This document shows positions 45,725 through 55,735 of a stretch of 64,000 nucleotides of DNA, in pieces. This stretch comes from Actinacidiphila epipremni (GTDB lineage Bacteria > Actinomycetota > Actinomycetes > Streptomycetales > Streptomycetaceae): contig NZ_JAATEJ010000001.1 of assembly GCF_012034175.1 (NCBI RefSeq), forward strand, positions 186,001 to 250,000, written 5' to 3'. The position numbers were made by a program, and so were the translations under genes. Position 1 is the stretch's first letter, and each line of letters opens with the position of its first letter. Below the pieces are notes generated by a model, which worked only from the letters and a program-made list of their open reading frames with translations, ran no database searches and was not told the origin of the DNA.

Positions 45725-45737
45725 TGACTGAGTCAAA
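45725..45737 (-). promoter_or_regulatory. Probable autoregulatory operator of the MarR-GNAT gene
   Basis: TTGACTGAGTCAA is a perfect 13-base palindrome with a single central base. On either strand it also provides a TTGACT -35 hexamer, so a bound MarR dimer would occlude RNA polymerase. Confidence 0.65.
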
Positions 45738-45792
45738 GGTAGGCCCGCGGAGGACCCGGAGGGAAGGGGGGTGTTCAGCCTGTGGATAACTT

Positions 45793-46938
45793 TCAGGAGC
45801 GGTCGGCCGACGGGGGCGCCGTCGACCCGCGGACCATCAGATCCGTCGCGATCGTGGCCACCCCGCCGGGCGGCGGCGCGAGCCGCCCCATCACGAGCCG
45901 CCCGGCCCGGGCGCCCGCGTCCTGCAAGGGGATCCGCACGGTCGTCAGGGCCGGCGAGGCGTCCGCGCTGAAGGGCAGGTCGTCGAAACCGGCCACCGAC
46001 ACGTCGGCCGGGATGCGCAGGCCGCGGTTCCGCAGCGCCGCGCACACGCCGAGCGCGACCGTGTCGTTGGCCGCCACGATCGCGGTCACGCCCGCGTCCC
46101 GCCGCAGCAGTTCGAGCGTCGCGTCGTAGCCGGCGTCCCGGTCGTAGCCGCCGTGCACGGTCAGCGGATCGCCGCCCGCGGCCGGGACCGGGACCGTGCC
46201 GTCCTTATTGTCTTGACGGCCTCCGCCCCCGCCCCCGGCGCCCGCGCCGCCCCGCGGCCACAGCCCGTGCGCCGCCAGCGCCGCGCGGTGCCCGGCCAGC
46301 CGGTCGCCGGTGGTGCTGCGCTCGGCCGGCCCCGTCACGTAACCGATCCTGCGGTGCCCCAGGGAGATCAGATGCTCCGTGAGCCGCCGGGCCCCGCCGA
46401 AGTTGTCGAAGGCCAGGGTGGTCAGCGGTCCGGGCGCGCCGGGCAGGGTGAGCGGGGGGCGCCCGCACAGCACGATGCGGGTGCCGGAGGCGGCGAGCCG
46501 GGACAGGCGCGCGGTGACCGAGTCGGTGTGGGCGGGGCTGTCCACGGCCCCGCCGGTGAGCACCACCCCCGCCGCACGCTGGCGCTCCAGCAGCGTCAGA
46601 TAGGTGAGCTCGGCCTCGGGGGAGCCGCCGGTGTTGCAGACCACGGTCAGCTTCCCGCCCGGCTCGGCTGCGCCCACCCCGACCTCGGCCTGCAGGGCGC
46701 TGGCGATGATGCCGAAGAAGGGGTCGGCCACGTCGTTCACCAGCACGCCGACCAGATCCGAGGTGGCGGCGGCGAGCGCCCGCGCCTGGCCGTTGACGAC
46801 GTAGTCGAGTTCGGCCACCGCGCGCTGCACGCGCTCGCGGGTGCTGCCGGCCACCGGGTAGTTGCCGTTGAGCACCCGGGAGACCGTCGCGGACGACACC
46901 CCGGCGCGTGCCGCCACGTCGGCCAGAGTCACTGCCAT
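45793..46938 (-). CDS. LacI-family regulator of the adjacent sugar operon
   Basis: 381 residues. The ATG at 46938 gives the standard start MAVTLADVAARAGVSSATVS, and GGAGGA lies about 10 bases upstream; a further upstream start adds 29 low-complexity residues. The HTH and hinge (VVNGQARALA) are followed by a sugar-binding domain. A Gly-rich insert with a short polar patch (GGAGAGGGGGGRQDNKDG, about residues 235-255) interrupts the effector domain. Divergent from a three-enzyme operon; a pair of AAGCGCTT operators lies between them. Confidence 0.9.
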   Translation of the reverse strand: MAVTLADVAARAGVSSATVSRVLNGNYPVAGSTRERVQRAVAELDYVVNGQARALAAATSDLVGVLVNDVADPFFGIIASALQAEVGVGAAEPGGKLTVVCNTGGSPEAELTYLTLLERQRAAGVVLTGGAVDSPAHTDSVTARLSRLAASGTRIVLCGRPPLTLPGAPGPLTTLAFDNFGGARRLTEHLISLGHRRIGYVTGPAERSTTGDRLAGHRAALAAHGLWPRGGAGAGGGGGGRQDNKDGTVPVPAAGGDPLTVHGGYDRDAGYDATLELLRRDAGVTAIVAANDTVALGVCAALRNRGLRIPADVSVAGFDDLPFSADASPALTTVRIPLQDAGARAGRLVMGRLAPPPGGVATIATDLMVRGSTAPPSADRS

Positions 46939-47078
46939 CGCGCTGCGGTCCTCCGTTCCCTGCGGATCCCGCTGCCGCGGAGCCCGGTGGATGTGGCGGG
47001 ATCCCGACGTCCCCCCGCGGGTCATGTTCTCATCCCGCCCACCTCGGCGTCATGGTGAAGCGTGGTCCCGGCGAAGGC

Positions 47079-47091
47079 AGCAAGCGCTTTC
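47079..47091. promoter_or_regulatory. LacI operator 1 of the sugar operon
   Basis: AGCAAGCGCTTTC, with the palindromic core AAGCGCTT (47082-47089), a typical LacI-family half-site arrangement. It is the exact inverted copy of operator 2, with centres 70 bases apart. Confidence 0.75.
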
Positions 47092-47149
47092 CCCGCACAT
47101 CCCCGACCCTTGCTCGACACGCGACCGAGGGGTTAGCGTGAGCAGGAGA

Positions 47150-47162
47150 GAAAGCGCTTGCT
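47150..47162. promoter_or_regulatory. LacI operator 2 of the sugar operon
   Basis: GAAAGCGCTTGCT, the exact reverse complement of operator 1, 98 bases upstream of the first enzyme gene. Two operators would allow looping by a LacI tetramer or independent control of the two divergent promoters. Confidence 0.75.
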
Positions 47163-47259
47163 ATGACGCGCACGCCTCGCTGCGGCGCTCGCCATCCGTT
47201 GCCGCCACACGGGCTCCGCACCGGCCGGGCCCGGCGAACCACCGAGAAGAGGACCCCAC

Positions 47260-48411
47260 GTGACACGCAGGACCGTGCGGATCGCCATGAACGGCGTCAC
47301 CGGGCGCATGGGATACCGCCAGCACCTGGTCCGCTCCATCCTCAGCCTGCAGGAGCAGGGCGGGCTCGACCTGGGCGACGGCAGCACGCTGTGGCCGGAG
47401 CCGGTACTGGTCGGCCGGCGCGAGCACGCGCTGCGCGCCATCGCCGAGGAGCACGGCATCGAGCACTGGACGACCGACCTCGACGCGGTGCTCGCCGACC
47501 CCTCGATCGACGTCTACTTCGACGCGCAGGTGACCGCGGCGCGCGAGGACGCCGTCAGGCAGGCCATCGCGGCCGGCAAGCACATCTACTGCGAGAAGCC
47601 CACCGCGACCTCGCTGGAGGGCGCGCTGGAACTGGCCAGACTCGCCACCGCCGCGGGCGTCAAGCACGGCGTGGTGCAGGACAAGATCTTCCTCCCCGGC
47701 CTGCTGAAGCTCAAACGCCTGGTCGACGGCGGGTTCTTCGGCCGCATCCTGTCCGTCCGCGGCGAGTTCGGCTACTGGGTCTTCGAGGGCGACTGGCAGA
47801 GCGCCCAGCGGCCCTCCTGGAACTACCGGGCCGAGGACGGCGGCGGCATCGTCGCGGACATGTTCCCGCACTGGGACTACGTCCTGCACGAGATCTTCGG
47901 CCGGGTGCGTACGGTCCAGGCGCTGACCGCCACCCACATCCCGCAGCGCTGGGACGAGCGCGGCAAGCCGTACGACGCCACCGCCGACGACGCCGCCTAC
48001 GGCATCTTCGAGCTCGACGGCGGTGCCGTCGCGCAGATCAACTCCTCCTGGGCGGTCCGCGTCAACCGCGACGAACTGGTGGAGTTCCAGGTGGACGGCA
48101 CGCACGGCTCGGCCGTCGCGGGCCTGCGCAACTGCCGGGTGCAGCACCGGTCGGCGACGCCCAAGCCGGTGTGGAACCCGGACCTGCCCGCCACCGAGGT
48201 GTTCCGCGAGCAGTGGCAGGAGGTGCCCGACAACGACGACTTCGGCAACGGCTTCAAGGCGCAGTGGGAGCTTTTCCTGCGCCATGTCGTCCTGGACGAG
48301 CCCTGGCGCTGGGACCTGCTGGCCGGCGCCCGCGGTGTGCAGCTCGCGGAGCTGGGCCTGCGCTCCTCCGCCGAGGGCCGCCGCTTCGACGTCCCGGAGC
48401 TGACGCTGTGA
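47260..48411 (+). CDS. Gfo/Idh/MocA-family oxidoreductase
   Basis: NAD(P)-dependent sugar dehydrogenase, 383 residues. The Rossmann start is RIAMNGVTGRMGYRQHLVRS (residues 7-26), and GKHIYCEKPTATS (about 107-119) carries the family EKP motif. The C-terminal domain has FPHWDYVLHE, an H that is probably catalytic. GTG at 47260 with GAAGAGGA upstream. First gene of an operon; its stop overlaps the GTG of the next gene (GTGA). The likely role is oxidation of a sugar or cyclitol hydroxyl; the substrate is unknown. Confidence 0.88.
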   Translation: MTRRTVRIAMNGVTGRMGYRQHLVRSILSLQEQGGLDLGDGSTLWPEPVLVGRREHALRAIAEEHGIEHWTTDLDAVLADPSIDVYFDAQVTAAREDAVRQAIAAGKHIYCEKPTATSLEGALELARLATAAGVKHGVVQDKIFLPGLLKLKRLVDGGFFGRILSVRGEFGYWVFEGDWQSAQRPSWNYRAEDGGGIVADMFPHWDYVLHEIFGRVRTVQALTATHIPQRWDERGKPYDATADDAAYGIFELDGGAVAQINSSWAVRVNRDELVEFQVDGTHGSAVAGLRNCRVQHRSATPKPVWNPDLPATEVFREQWQEVPDNDDFGNGFKAQWELFLRHVVLDEPWRWDLLAGARGVQLAELGLRSSAEGRRFDVPELTL

Positions 48412-49562
48412 CCATCCAGCTGCCCGACGCGTCCGGCGAAATGCGCGGCTATGTACCCCGGACCGAGCCGGTCGCACGCGCCGCCGACCTTCCGCTGCGC
48501 AGCCGGGTCGTCTACTCCGCCGCCCATGTGGTCGCCGATCCGCTGCGCGCTGCCGCGGACGCGCCCGCCGCGGTGGACTGGGAGGCGACCCTCGCTTTCC
48601 GGCGCCATTTGTGGGCGCACGGTCTCGGTGTCGCCGAGGCCATGGACACCGCGCAGCGCGGCATGGGCCTGGACTGGGCCGGTGCCGCCGAGCTGATCCG
48701 CCGTTCCGCGGCCGAGGCGCGGTCCGTCGGCGGCCGGATCGCCTGCGGGGTCGGCACCGACCAGCTCAGCGGGCCCGCGGCCACGCTGGAGGAGGTGGCC
48801 GCCGCCTACGAGGAGCAGTTGGCGCTGGTCGAGGCGGCCGGGGCGCAGGCCGTGCTGATGGCGTCGCGGGCGCTGGCCGCCGTCGCCAAGGGGCCCGAGG
48901 ACTACCTGGAGGTGTACGGGCGGCTGCTGCGGCAGTCCGCCGACCGGGTGATCCTGCACTGGCTGGGCCCGATGTTCGACCCGGCGCTGGAGGGGTATTG
49001 GGGCAGCGCCGATCTCGACGCGGCCACGGAGACCTTCCTCGATGTGATCGCGGCGCACCCGGACAAGGTCGACGGCGTGAAGATCTCGCTGCTCGACGCC
49101 CGCCGCGAGGTGGAACTGCGCCGCAGGCTCCCCGACGGCGTGCGCTGCTACACCGGCGACGACTTCAACTACCCGGAGCTGATCGAGGGGGACGAGCGGG
49201 GCTTCAGCCACGCGCTGCTGGGCATCTTCGACCCGCTGGCGCCGCTGGCATCGGCTGCGGTCAGCACCCTGGACACCGGTGACACGGCGGGTTTCCGGCG
49301 GCTCCTGGACCCGACCGTGGAGCTGTCCCGGCATCTGTTCTGCGCCCCGACCCGCTTCTACAAGACCGGCGTCGTGCTGCTCGCCTGGCTGGCGGGACAC
49401 CAGGACCACTTCACCATGGTGGGCGGCCTGCAGTCGGCGCGCTCGCTGCCGCACCTGGCCCGCGCGTACGAACTGGCCGACCGGGTCGGGCTCTTCCCCG
49501 ATCCCGGGCTCGCCGAGGACCGGATGCGCCGGCTGCTGACCCTGCACGGAGTGGACGCATGA
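48408..49562 (+). CDS. DUF993 / dihydrodipicolinate synthase-like protein
   Basis: 384 residues. It resembles the DUF993 group of TIM-barrel proteins distantly related to DHDPS/NAL aldolases. The candidate Schiff-base lysine is in DKVDGVKISLL (about residue 225), matching the GVK motif of class I aldolases in this superfamily. FTMVGGLQSARSLPHLA near the end is family-typical. Translationally coupled to both neighbours by GTGA and ATGA overlaps. A retro-aldol or dehydration step on an oxidised sugar is the inference. Confidence 0.8.
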   Translation: MTIQLPDASGEMRGYVPRTEPVARAADLPLRSRVVYSAAHVVADPLRAAADAPAAVDWEATLAFRRHLWAHGLGVAEAMDTAQRGMGLDWAGAAELIRRSAAEARSVGGRIACGVGTDQLSGPAATLEEVAAAYEEQLALVEAAGAQAVLMASRALAAVAKGPEDYLEVYGRLLRQSADRVILHWLGPMFDPALEGYWGSADLDAATETFLDVIAAHPDKVDGVKISLLDARREVELRRRLPDGVRCYTGDDFNYPELIEGDERGFSHALLGIFDPLAPLASAAVSTLDTGDTAGFRRLLDPTVELSRHLFCAPTRFYKTGVVLLAWLAGHQDHFTMVGGLQSARSLPHLARAYELADRVGLFPDPGLAEDRMRRLLTLHGVDA

Positions 49563-50404
49563 CGGGCGCGGAGCCGTACGACCTGGCGCGACTGAGCATC
49601 AACCAGGAGACCGTCAAGCAGTGGTCGCTGCCCGAACTGGCCGCCGGCTGCGCGGCTGCGGGTATCAGCAAGGTCGGGCTGTGGCGCGCGCCCGTGCAGG
49701 AGTACGGCGTGGAACGCGCCGCGCGCCTGATGCGGGACAGCGGACTGACCGTCACGTCGCTGTGCCGCGGCGGGTTCTTCACCGCGGTGGACGCGGGGGA
49801 GCGGGCCGCGGCGCTGGACGACAACCGGGCGGCGATCGACGAGGCCGCGACGCTCGGCACGGGCACGCTCGTGCTGGTCTCCGGCGGTCTGCCGGCGGGC
49901 GACCGGGACATTGCCGCGGCCCGTGAGCGGGTCGCCGACGCGCTCGCGGTGCTCGCCCCTTATGCCGGCGAGCGCGGGGTGCGGCTGGCCATCGAGCCGC
50001 TGCATCCGATGTTCGCCTCAGACCGCTGTGTCGTCTCCACACTGGGTCAGGCTCTGGACATTGCCGAGCGTTTCCCCGCCGAGCAGGTGGGCGTCGTGGT
50101 CGACACGTACCACCTGTGGTGGGACGACCTCGCGCCGGCGCACATTGCGCGCGCCGGCGCGGCAGGCCGGATCGCCTGCTTCCAGGTGGCCGACTGGATC
50201 ACCCCGCTGCCCGAGGGCGCCCTGCTGGGGCGCGGGCAGCTCGGCGACGGGTGCATCGACCTGCGCGGATGGCGGCGACGGGTGGAGGCGGCCGGTTACG
50301 ACGGCCCGGTCGAGGTCGAGATCTTCAACCCGGCGCTGTGGGCGCGGGACGGCGCGGACGTCGTCGCGGAGCTCGCCGAGCGGTACGTACGGCACGTCAG
50401 CTGA
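49559..50404 (+). CDS. Sugar phosphate isomerase/epimerase, third gene of the sugar operon
   Basis: 281 residues, xylose isomerase-like TIM barrel. Metal-ligand candidates are AIEPLHP (E), VVDTYHLWWD (D, H), CFQVADW and VEVEIFN (E). The ATG at 49559 overlaps the previous stop. With a Gfo/Idh dehydrogenase and a DHDPS-like protein it forms a plausible oxidise-isomerise/eliminate-cleave pathway. It is only distantly similar to the isomerase at 43613-44410. Confidence 0.82.
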   Translation: MTGAEPYDLARLSINQETVKQWSLPELAAGCAAAGISKVGLWRAPVQEYGVERAARLMRDSGLTVTSLCRGGFFTAVDAGERAAALDDNRAAIDEAATLGTGTLVLVSGGLPAGDRDIAAARERVADALAVLAPYAGERGVRLAIEPLHPMFASDRCVVSTLGQALDIAERFPAEQVGVVVDTYHLWWDDLAPAHIARAGAAGRIACFQVADWITPLPEGALLGRGQLGDGCIDLRGWRRRVEAAGYDGPVEVEIFNPALWARDGADVVAELAERYVRHVS

Positions 50405-50711
50405 AAAAATCTTGAGAAGTATGGCCCCCGTAGGACAACCCTTGGGGCGGGTGACCTGTCGTATAGGGCGTCACAGCTTCCGGAAAGGCTTACGGGAGCG
50501 GACGAGGTAATGCGCCCGAGGGGGGCTTCGGGGGTAGCAGGGGGGCACGAGAGGGGTCCGGCGACTGCCGGGCCCCTCTCGCGCATCTGCGGGTCTCGTG
50601 CGTCTGCGGGCGGCGCGCCGCGAGTTTTCCACAGGCCCGGAACGCCGTGTCCGTGCCGGCCGATACCGTCGGACCGATCGCATCGGATCGGCTCCGGGGA
50701 GGGAGGCCGGC
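50405..50711. other. Gap between the sugar operon and recD2
   Basis: About 307 bases without a gene. It contains an A-rich patch directly after the operon stop, the terminator hairpin at 50548-50581, and the recD2 leader. A short transcript between about 50420 and the hairpin (small RNA) cannot be excluded, but I see no convincing promoter. Confidence 0.4.
50548..50581 (+). terminator. Terminator of the sugar operon
   Basis: CGAGAGGGGTCCGG (50548-50561) and CCGGGCCCCTCTCG (50568-50581) form a 14-base stem with one G-U pair and a 6-base loop, 144 bases past the operon stop and 130 bases before recD2. Confidence 0.75.
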
Positions 50712-52931
50712 ATGACGGACAGGCCGCTCGCGGTGCTGGAGGGTGTCCTGGAAAGGATCACCTACGCCAACGAGGACAACGGGTACACGGTCGCCCGCGT
50801 GGACACCGGCCGCGGCTCCGGGGACCTGCTGACCGTCGTGGGCGCGCTGCTGGGTGCCCAGCCCGGCGAGTCCCTGCGCATGCACGGCCGTTGGGGCTCC
50901 CATCCGCAGTACGGCAAGCAGTTCACCGTCGAGAACTACACCACCGTGCTGCCGGCCACTGTGCAGGGCATACGGCGCTACCTCGGCTCGGGCCTGATCA
51001 AGGGCATCGGCCCGCGGATCGCCGAGCGGATCGTGGACCACTTCGGCGTCGCCACGCTCGACGTCATCGAGGGCGAGCCCAAGCGGCTGATCGAGGTGCC
51101 CGGCCTTGGCCCCAAGCGCACGAAGCGGATCGAGGCGGCGTGGGAGGAGCAGAAGGCGATCAAGGAGGTGATGGTCTTCCTCCAGGGCGTGGGCGTGTCC
51201 ACCTCCATCGCGGTGCGCATCTACAAGTCGTACGGCGACGCGTCCGTCGACGTGGTGAAGGGCCAGCCGTACCGGCTGGCGGCCGAGGTGTGGGGCATCG
51301 GCTTCCTGACCGCCGACCGGATCGCCCAGGCCGTCGGGATCCCGCACGACAGCCCCGAAAGAGTGAAGGCCGGGCTGCAGTACGCGCTGTCGCAGGCCAC
51401 CGACGGGGGGAACTGCTACCTGCCCCAGGAGCGGCTGATCGCCGACGCCGTGAAGCTGCTGCAGGTCGACACGGGCCTGGTGATCGACTGCCTGGGCGAG
51501 CTCGCCGCCGAGGAGGGCGTGGTGCGCGAGAGCGTGCCGGCGCCGGACGGTGACGGCGAGCCCGTCACGGCGGTGTATCTGGTGCCCTTCCACCGCGCCG
51601 AGATCTCGCTCGCCGCACAGGTGGTCCGGCTGCTGCGCGGCCCCGAGGAGCGGCTGCCGGCCTTCCGGGACGTGGACTGGGACAAGGCCCTCACCTGGCT
51701 CGCGGGCCACACCGGGGCCGACCTGGCAGCCGAGCAGCGCGAGGCGGTCCGGCTGGCGCTGACGGAGAAGGTCGCCGTGCTGACCGGCGGCCCGGGCTGC
51801 GGCAAGTCCTTCACGGTGCGGTCGGTGGTGGCGCTGGCCCGGGCCAAGAAGGCCAAGGTGGTGCTGGCGGCGCCCACCGGGCGGGCCGCGAAGCGGCTGT
51901 CGGAGCTGACCGGCGCCGAGGCGTCCACCGTGCACCGGCTGCTGGAGCTCAAGCCCGGCGGCGACGCCGCGTACGACCGCGACCGGCCGCTGGACGCCGA
52001 CCTCGTGGTCGTCGACGAGGCGTCCATGCTGGACCTGCTGCTGGCCAACAAGCTGGTCAAGGCCGTCCCGCCCGGAGCGCACCTGCTCTTCGTGGGGGAC
52101 GTCGACCAGTTGCCGAGCGTCGGCGCCGGCGAGGTGCTGCGCGACCTGCTGGCGCCGCAGAGCCCCGTGCCGGCCGTGCGGCTGACCCGGATCTTCCGGC
52201 AGGCCCAGCAGTCGGGGGTGGTCACCAACGCCCACCGCATCAATTCCGGGCTGCCCCCGGTGACGCAGGGGCTGCCGGACTTCTTCCTCTTCGCCGAGGA
52301 GGACTCCGAGGAGGCCGGCCGGCTCACCGTGGACGTGGTGGCCCGCCGGATCCCCGCCAGATTCGGCCTGGACCCCCGGCGCGACGTGCAGGTGCTCACC
52401 CCGATGCACCGCGGGCCCGCCGGAGCCGGCGCGCTCAACGGACTGCTCCAGCAGGCGGTGACGCCGGCCCGCCCGGACCTGCCCGAGCGCCGGTTCGGCG
52501 GCCGTACCTTCCGGGTCGGCGACAAGGTCACCCAGATCCGTAACAACTATGACAAAGGCGCCAACGGGGTCTTCAACGGCACGGTCGGCGTGGTCACCGC
52601 CCTGGATGCCGTCGAGCAGCGGCTCACAGTACGCACCGACGAGGACGAGGAGGTCGGCTACGACTTCGACGAGCTGGACGAGCTGGCGCACGCCTACGCC
52701 GTGACGATCCACCGCTCCCAGGGCAGCGAGTATCCGGCGGTGGTGATCCCCGTCACCACCGGTGCCTGGATGATGCTCCAGCGCAACCTGCTCTACACGG
52801 CCGTGACCAGGGCCAAACGCCTTGTGGTCCTGGTCGGCTCGCGGCGGGCGATCGGGCAGGCGGTGCGCACCGTCTCGGCGGGCCGACGCTTCACGGCTCT
52901 CGACCATCGGCTGTCCGGGGGCGCAAAATAG
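50712..52931 (+). CDS. RecD2-type SF1B DNA helicase
   Basis: 739 residues, ATP-dependent 5'-3' helicase acting without RecBC. The N-terminal OB-like region (10-80) leads to helix-hairpin-helix repeats (GIGPRIAERIVDHFG, PGLGPKRTKRI). The motor has GGPGCGKSFT (Walker A, about 358), VVVDEASMLD (Walker B, about 433), GDVDQLPSVGAGEVL and the C-terminal VTIHRSQGSEYPAV and RNLLYTAVTRAK motifs. The ATG at 50712 follows GGGAGG. It stands alone between the sugar operon and citA. The role in repair is by family. Confidence 0.92.
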   Translation: MTDRPLAVLEGVLERITYANEDNGYTVARVDTGRGSGDLLTVVGALLGAQPGESLRMHGRWGSHPQYGKQFTVENYTTVLPATVQGIRRYLGSGLIKGIGPRIAERIVDHFGVATLDVIEGEPKRLIEVPGLGPKRTKRIEAAWEEQKAIKEVMVFLQGVGVSTSIAVRIYKSYGDASVDVVKGQPYRLAAEVWGIGFLTADRIAQAVGIPHDSPERVKAGLQYALSQATDGGNCYLPQERLIADAVKLLQVDTGLVIDCLGELAAEEGVVRESVPAPDGDGEPVTAVYLVPFHRAEISLAAQVVRLLRGPEERLPAFRDVDWDKALTWLAGHTGADLAAEQREAVRLALTEKVAVLTGGPGCGKSFTVRSVVALARAKKAKVVLAAPTGRAAKRLSELTGAEASTVHRLLELKPGGDAAYDRDRPLDADLVVVDEASMLDLLLANKLVKAVPPGAHLLFVGDVDQLPSVGAGEVLRDLLAPQSPVPAVRLTRIFRQAQQSGVVTNAHRINSGLPPVTQGLPDFFLFAEEDSEEAGRLTVDVVARRIPARFGLDPRRDVQVLTPMHRGPAGAGALNGLLQQAVTPARPDLPERRFGGRTFRVGDKVTQIRNNYDKGANGVFNGTVGVVTALDAVEQRLTVRTDEDEEVGYDFDELDELAHAYAVTIHRSQGSEYPAVVIPVTTGAWMMLQRNLLYTAVTRAKRLVVLVGSRRAIGQAVRTVSAGRRFTALDHRLSGGAK

Positions 52932-53055
52932 GCACTCCGTGCCACTTTTCGGCCCGATGGCCGACCCCGAGTGCACGCACCAGTGCCAAATGGGGGACAG
53001 TGGACGTAGTCAGGGCACCTCGAAGAAGAGGCAAAACCGTCGGTGAGGGAATGAC

Positions 53056-54345
<1,290 letters not shown>

Positions 54346-54376
54346 CGCAGCAGGCGTCGTCCCCCGCGTAAAAGGA

Positions 54377-54420
54377 AGCGCCCCGCGCAGGATCCCCCCA
54401 CGGGTCCGGCACGGGGCGCT
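54377..54420 (+). terminator. Terminator after citA
   Basis: AGCGCCCCG (54377-54385) and CGGGGCGCT (54412-54420) pair across a 26-base loop, 32 bases past the stop. A second small stem, CCGTTCC/GGAACGG (54422-54437), follows and GTTTTT occurs at 54461-54466. Confidence 0.7.
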
Positions 54421-54454
54421 CCCGTTCCCCGGAACGGATCCCCCCACGGGTCCG
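54390..54454. repeat. 19-bp direct repeat downstream of citA
   Basis: GGATCCCCCCACGGGTCCG occurs at 54390-54408 and exactly again at 54436-54454, 46 bases apart, overlapping the terminator stems. Each copy is itself a partial hairpin (GGATCC-like/GGGTCC). It may be a duplicated processing or termination signal. Confidence 0.7.
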
Positions 54455-54640
54455 ACCGGGCGTTTTTCGGCGGCTGTGCGCCGTTGCCGGGACGAAAACG
54501 GCCCGGGAGGGCCGCTCAAGCTCCCCGGGCGTCGCCCCGGCGACGCGTTCCGGACCGTCCCCCAAGACGGCCCGATCTACAGCCCCCCGACCGGCTCCGC
54601 CGGGAGCACGGTACTCAAGACATAAGACCCGCCAACCACT

Positions 54641-54651
54641 GTAATGGTTAC
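54641..54651. promoter_or_regulatory. Inverted repeat GTAA-TGG-TTAC upstream of the SDR gene
   Basis: GTAATGGTTAC is a perfect 4+4 inverted repeat in an A/T-richer patch about 120 bases upstream of the SDR start. It is a possible regulator site or promoter element. The remainder of 54466-54769 shows nothing I recognise. Confidence 0.35.
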
Positions 54652-54769
54652 GTTCTCCGCCGTGTGATCTACGTCTCTTCGCGAGGGCCGTTTTCGCAGG
54701 CTACCCCGCTCGCGGCCGGTTCGGGGGGATCCCGTAGCGTGCTGTCTCTCCTCGAGGGGCGGAAGTTTC

Positions 54770-55519
54770 ATGGCACAGAGCGCTGCAGCGGTGCGCAACA
54801 TCGTGGTGACCGGGGGCGGCACGGGCATCGGCCGGGCGGTCTCGGTGCGTTTCGCCGAGGACGGCCACCGGGTCACCATCGTCGGCCGCCGCCGCGAGGT
54901 CCTGCACGCCGCGGTCGAGGAGATCCGGGCCGAACGCGGACTGGACATCACCCCCGTGGTCTGCGACCTGGCCGACCCCGACGACGTCGAGGCCGCGCTG
55001 TCGCAGCTGCCCGAGCGGGTCGACGTCCTGGTCAACAACGCCGGCAGCCGGGAGCTGGCCGTGGGAGCGGGACCGCACGGGGTCCTGGCCCGCTGGCGCG
55101 GCGACTTCGAGCGCAACGTGCTCACCGCCGTCCTGCTCACCGAGTCGCTGCGCGACCGCTTCACCACCGACAGCGGCCGGGTGGTGACGGTGACGTCGGT
55201 GGCCGCGCTGCGCGGCGGCGGCTCGTACGGCGCCTCCAAGGCGGCCCTGCACGCGTGGAACCACTCGCTGGCCGCGCAGCTCGGCCCGCAGGGCGTGACG
55301 TGCAACATCGTGGCGCCCGGCACGGTCGCCGGCACCGAGTTCTTCGGCTCGCGGCTCAACGACGCCGAACTGACCCGGCGGGCGGGCCGCACCCTGGTCG
55401 GGCGGGTCGGCCGGCCGGCGGACGTCGCCTCGGCGGTGCTCTTTCTGGCCTCTCCCGAAGCGGGCTTCATCACCGGCGAGATCCTCCAGGTCAACGGCGG
55501 CGAACTGCTCGGCCGCTGA
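54770..55519 (+). CDS. SDR-family NAD(P)-dependent oxidoreductase
   Basis: 249 residues, classical SDR: VVTGGGTGIGRAVSVRF (cofactor loop, 12-28), VLVNNAGS (about 87), VTVTSVAAL (Ser), GSYGASKAA (Tyr/Lys, about 160), PGTVAGTEFF and the C-terminal VNGGELLGR. Arg42-Arg43 after the second strand (IVGRRREVL) favours NADP(H). The substrate is unknown. The start has GAGGGGCGG upstream. Monocistronic by spacing. Confidence 0.9.
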   Translation: MAQSAAAVRNIVVTGGGTGIGRAVSVRFAEDGHRVTIVGRRREVLHAAVEEIRAERGLDITPVVCDLADPDDVEAALSQLPERVDVLVNNAGSRELAVGAGPHGVLARWRGDFERNVLTAVLLTESLRDRFTTDSGRVVTVTSVAALRGGGSYGASKAALHAWNHSLAAQLGPQGVTCNIVAPGTVAGTEFFGSRLNDAELTRRAGRTLVGRVGRPADVASAVLFLASPEAGFITGEILQVNGGELLGR

Positions 55520-55600
55520 GACCCGCGCCGGTACGCGGCGGCGCCTGGCTGCCGCCGGCCTCGTGGATCCCCTGGGAGCAGTCCCTGACGGGCCCTACTA

Positions 55601-55630
55601 CCTGAGGAGTACCCGGCCTGAAACCTCAGG
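55601..55630 (+). other. Leader hairpin upstream of the DedA gene
   Basis: CCTGAGG (55601-55607) and CCTCAGG (55624-55630) are perfect arms with a 16-base loop, 106 bases upstream of the DedA start. The surrounding leader (55590-55680) does not look coding. I could not match it to a known riboswitch. Confidence 0.4.
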
Positions 55631-55735
55631 ATGAGCTTTCCTGGGAAACGGCTGAACCACGGGTAACCCGCTTGCCGAGGCCGCTCCGCGCTGTCAGCGT
55701 GGAGGCAGGGGAGCGGCGGGAAGAGGGGCGGCGGG

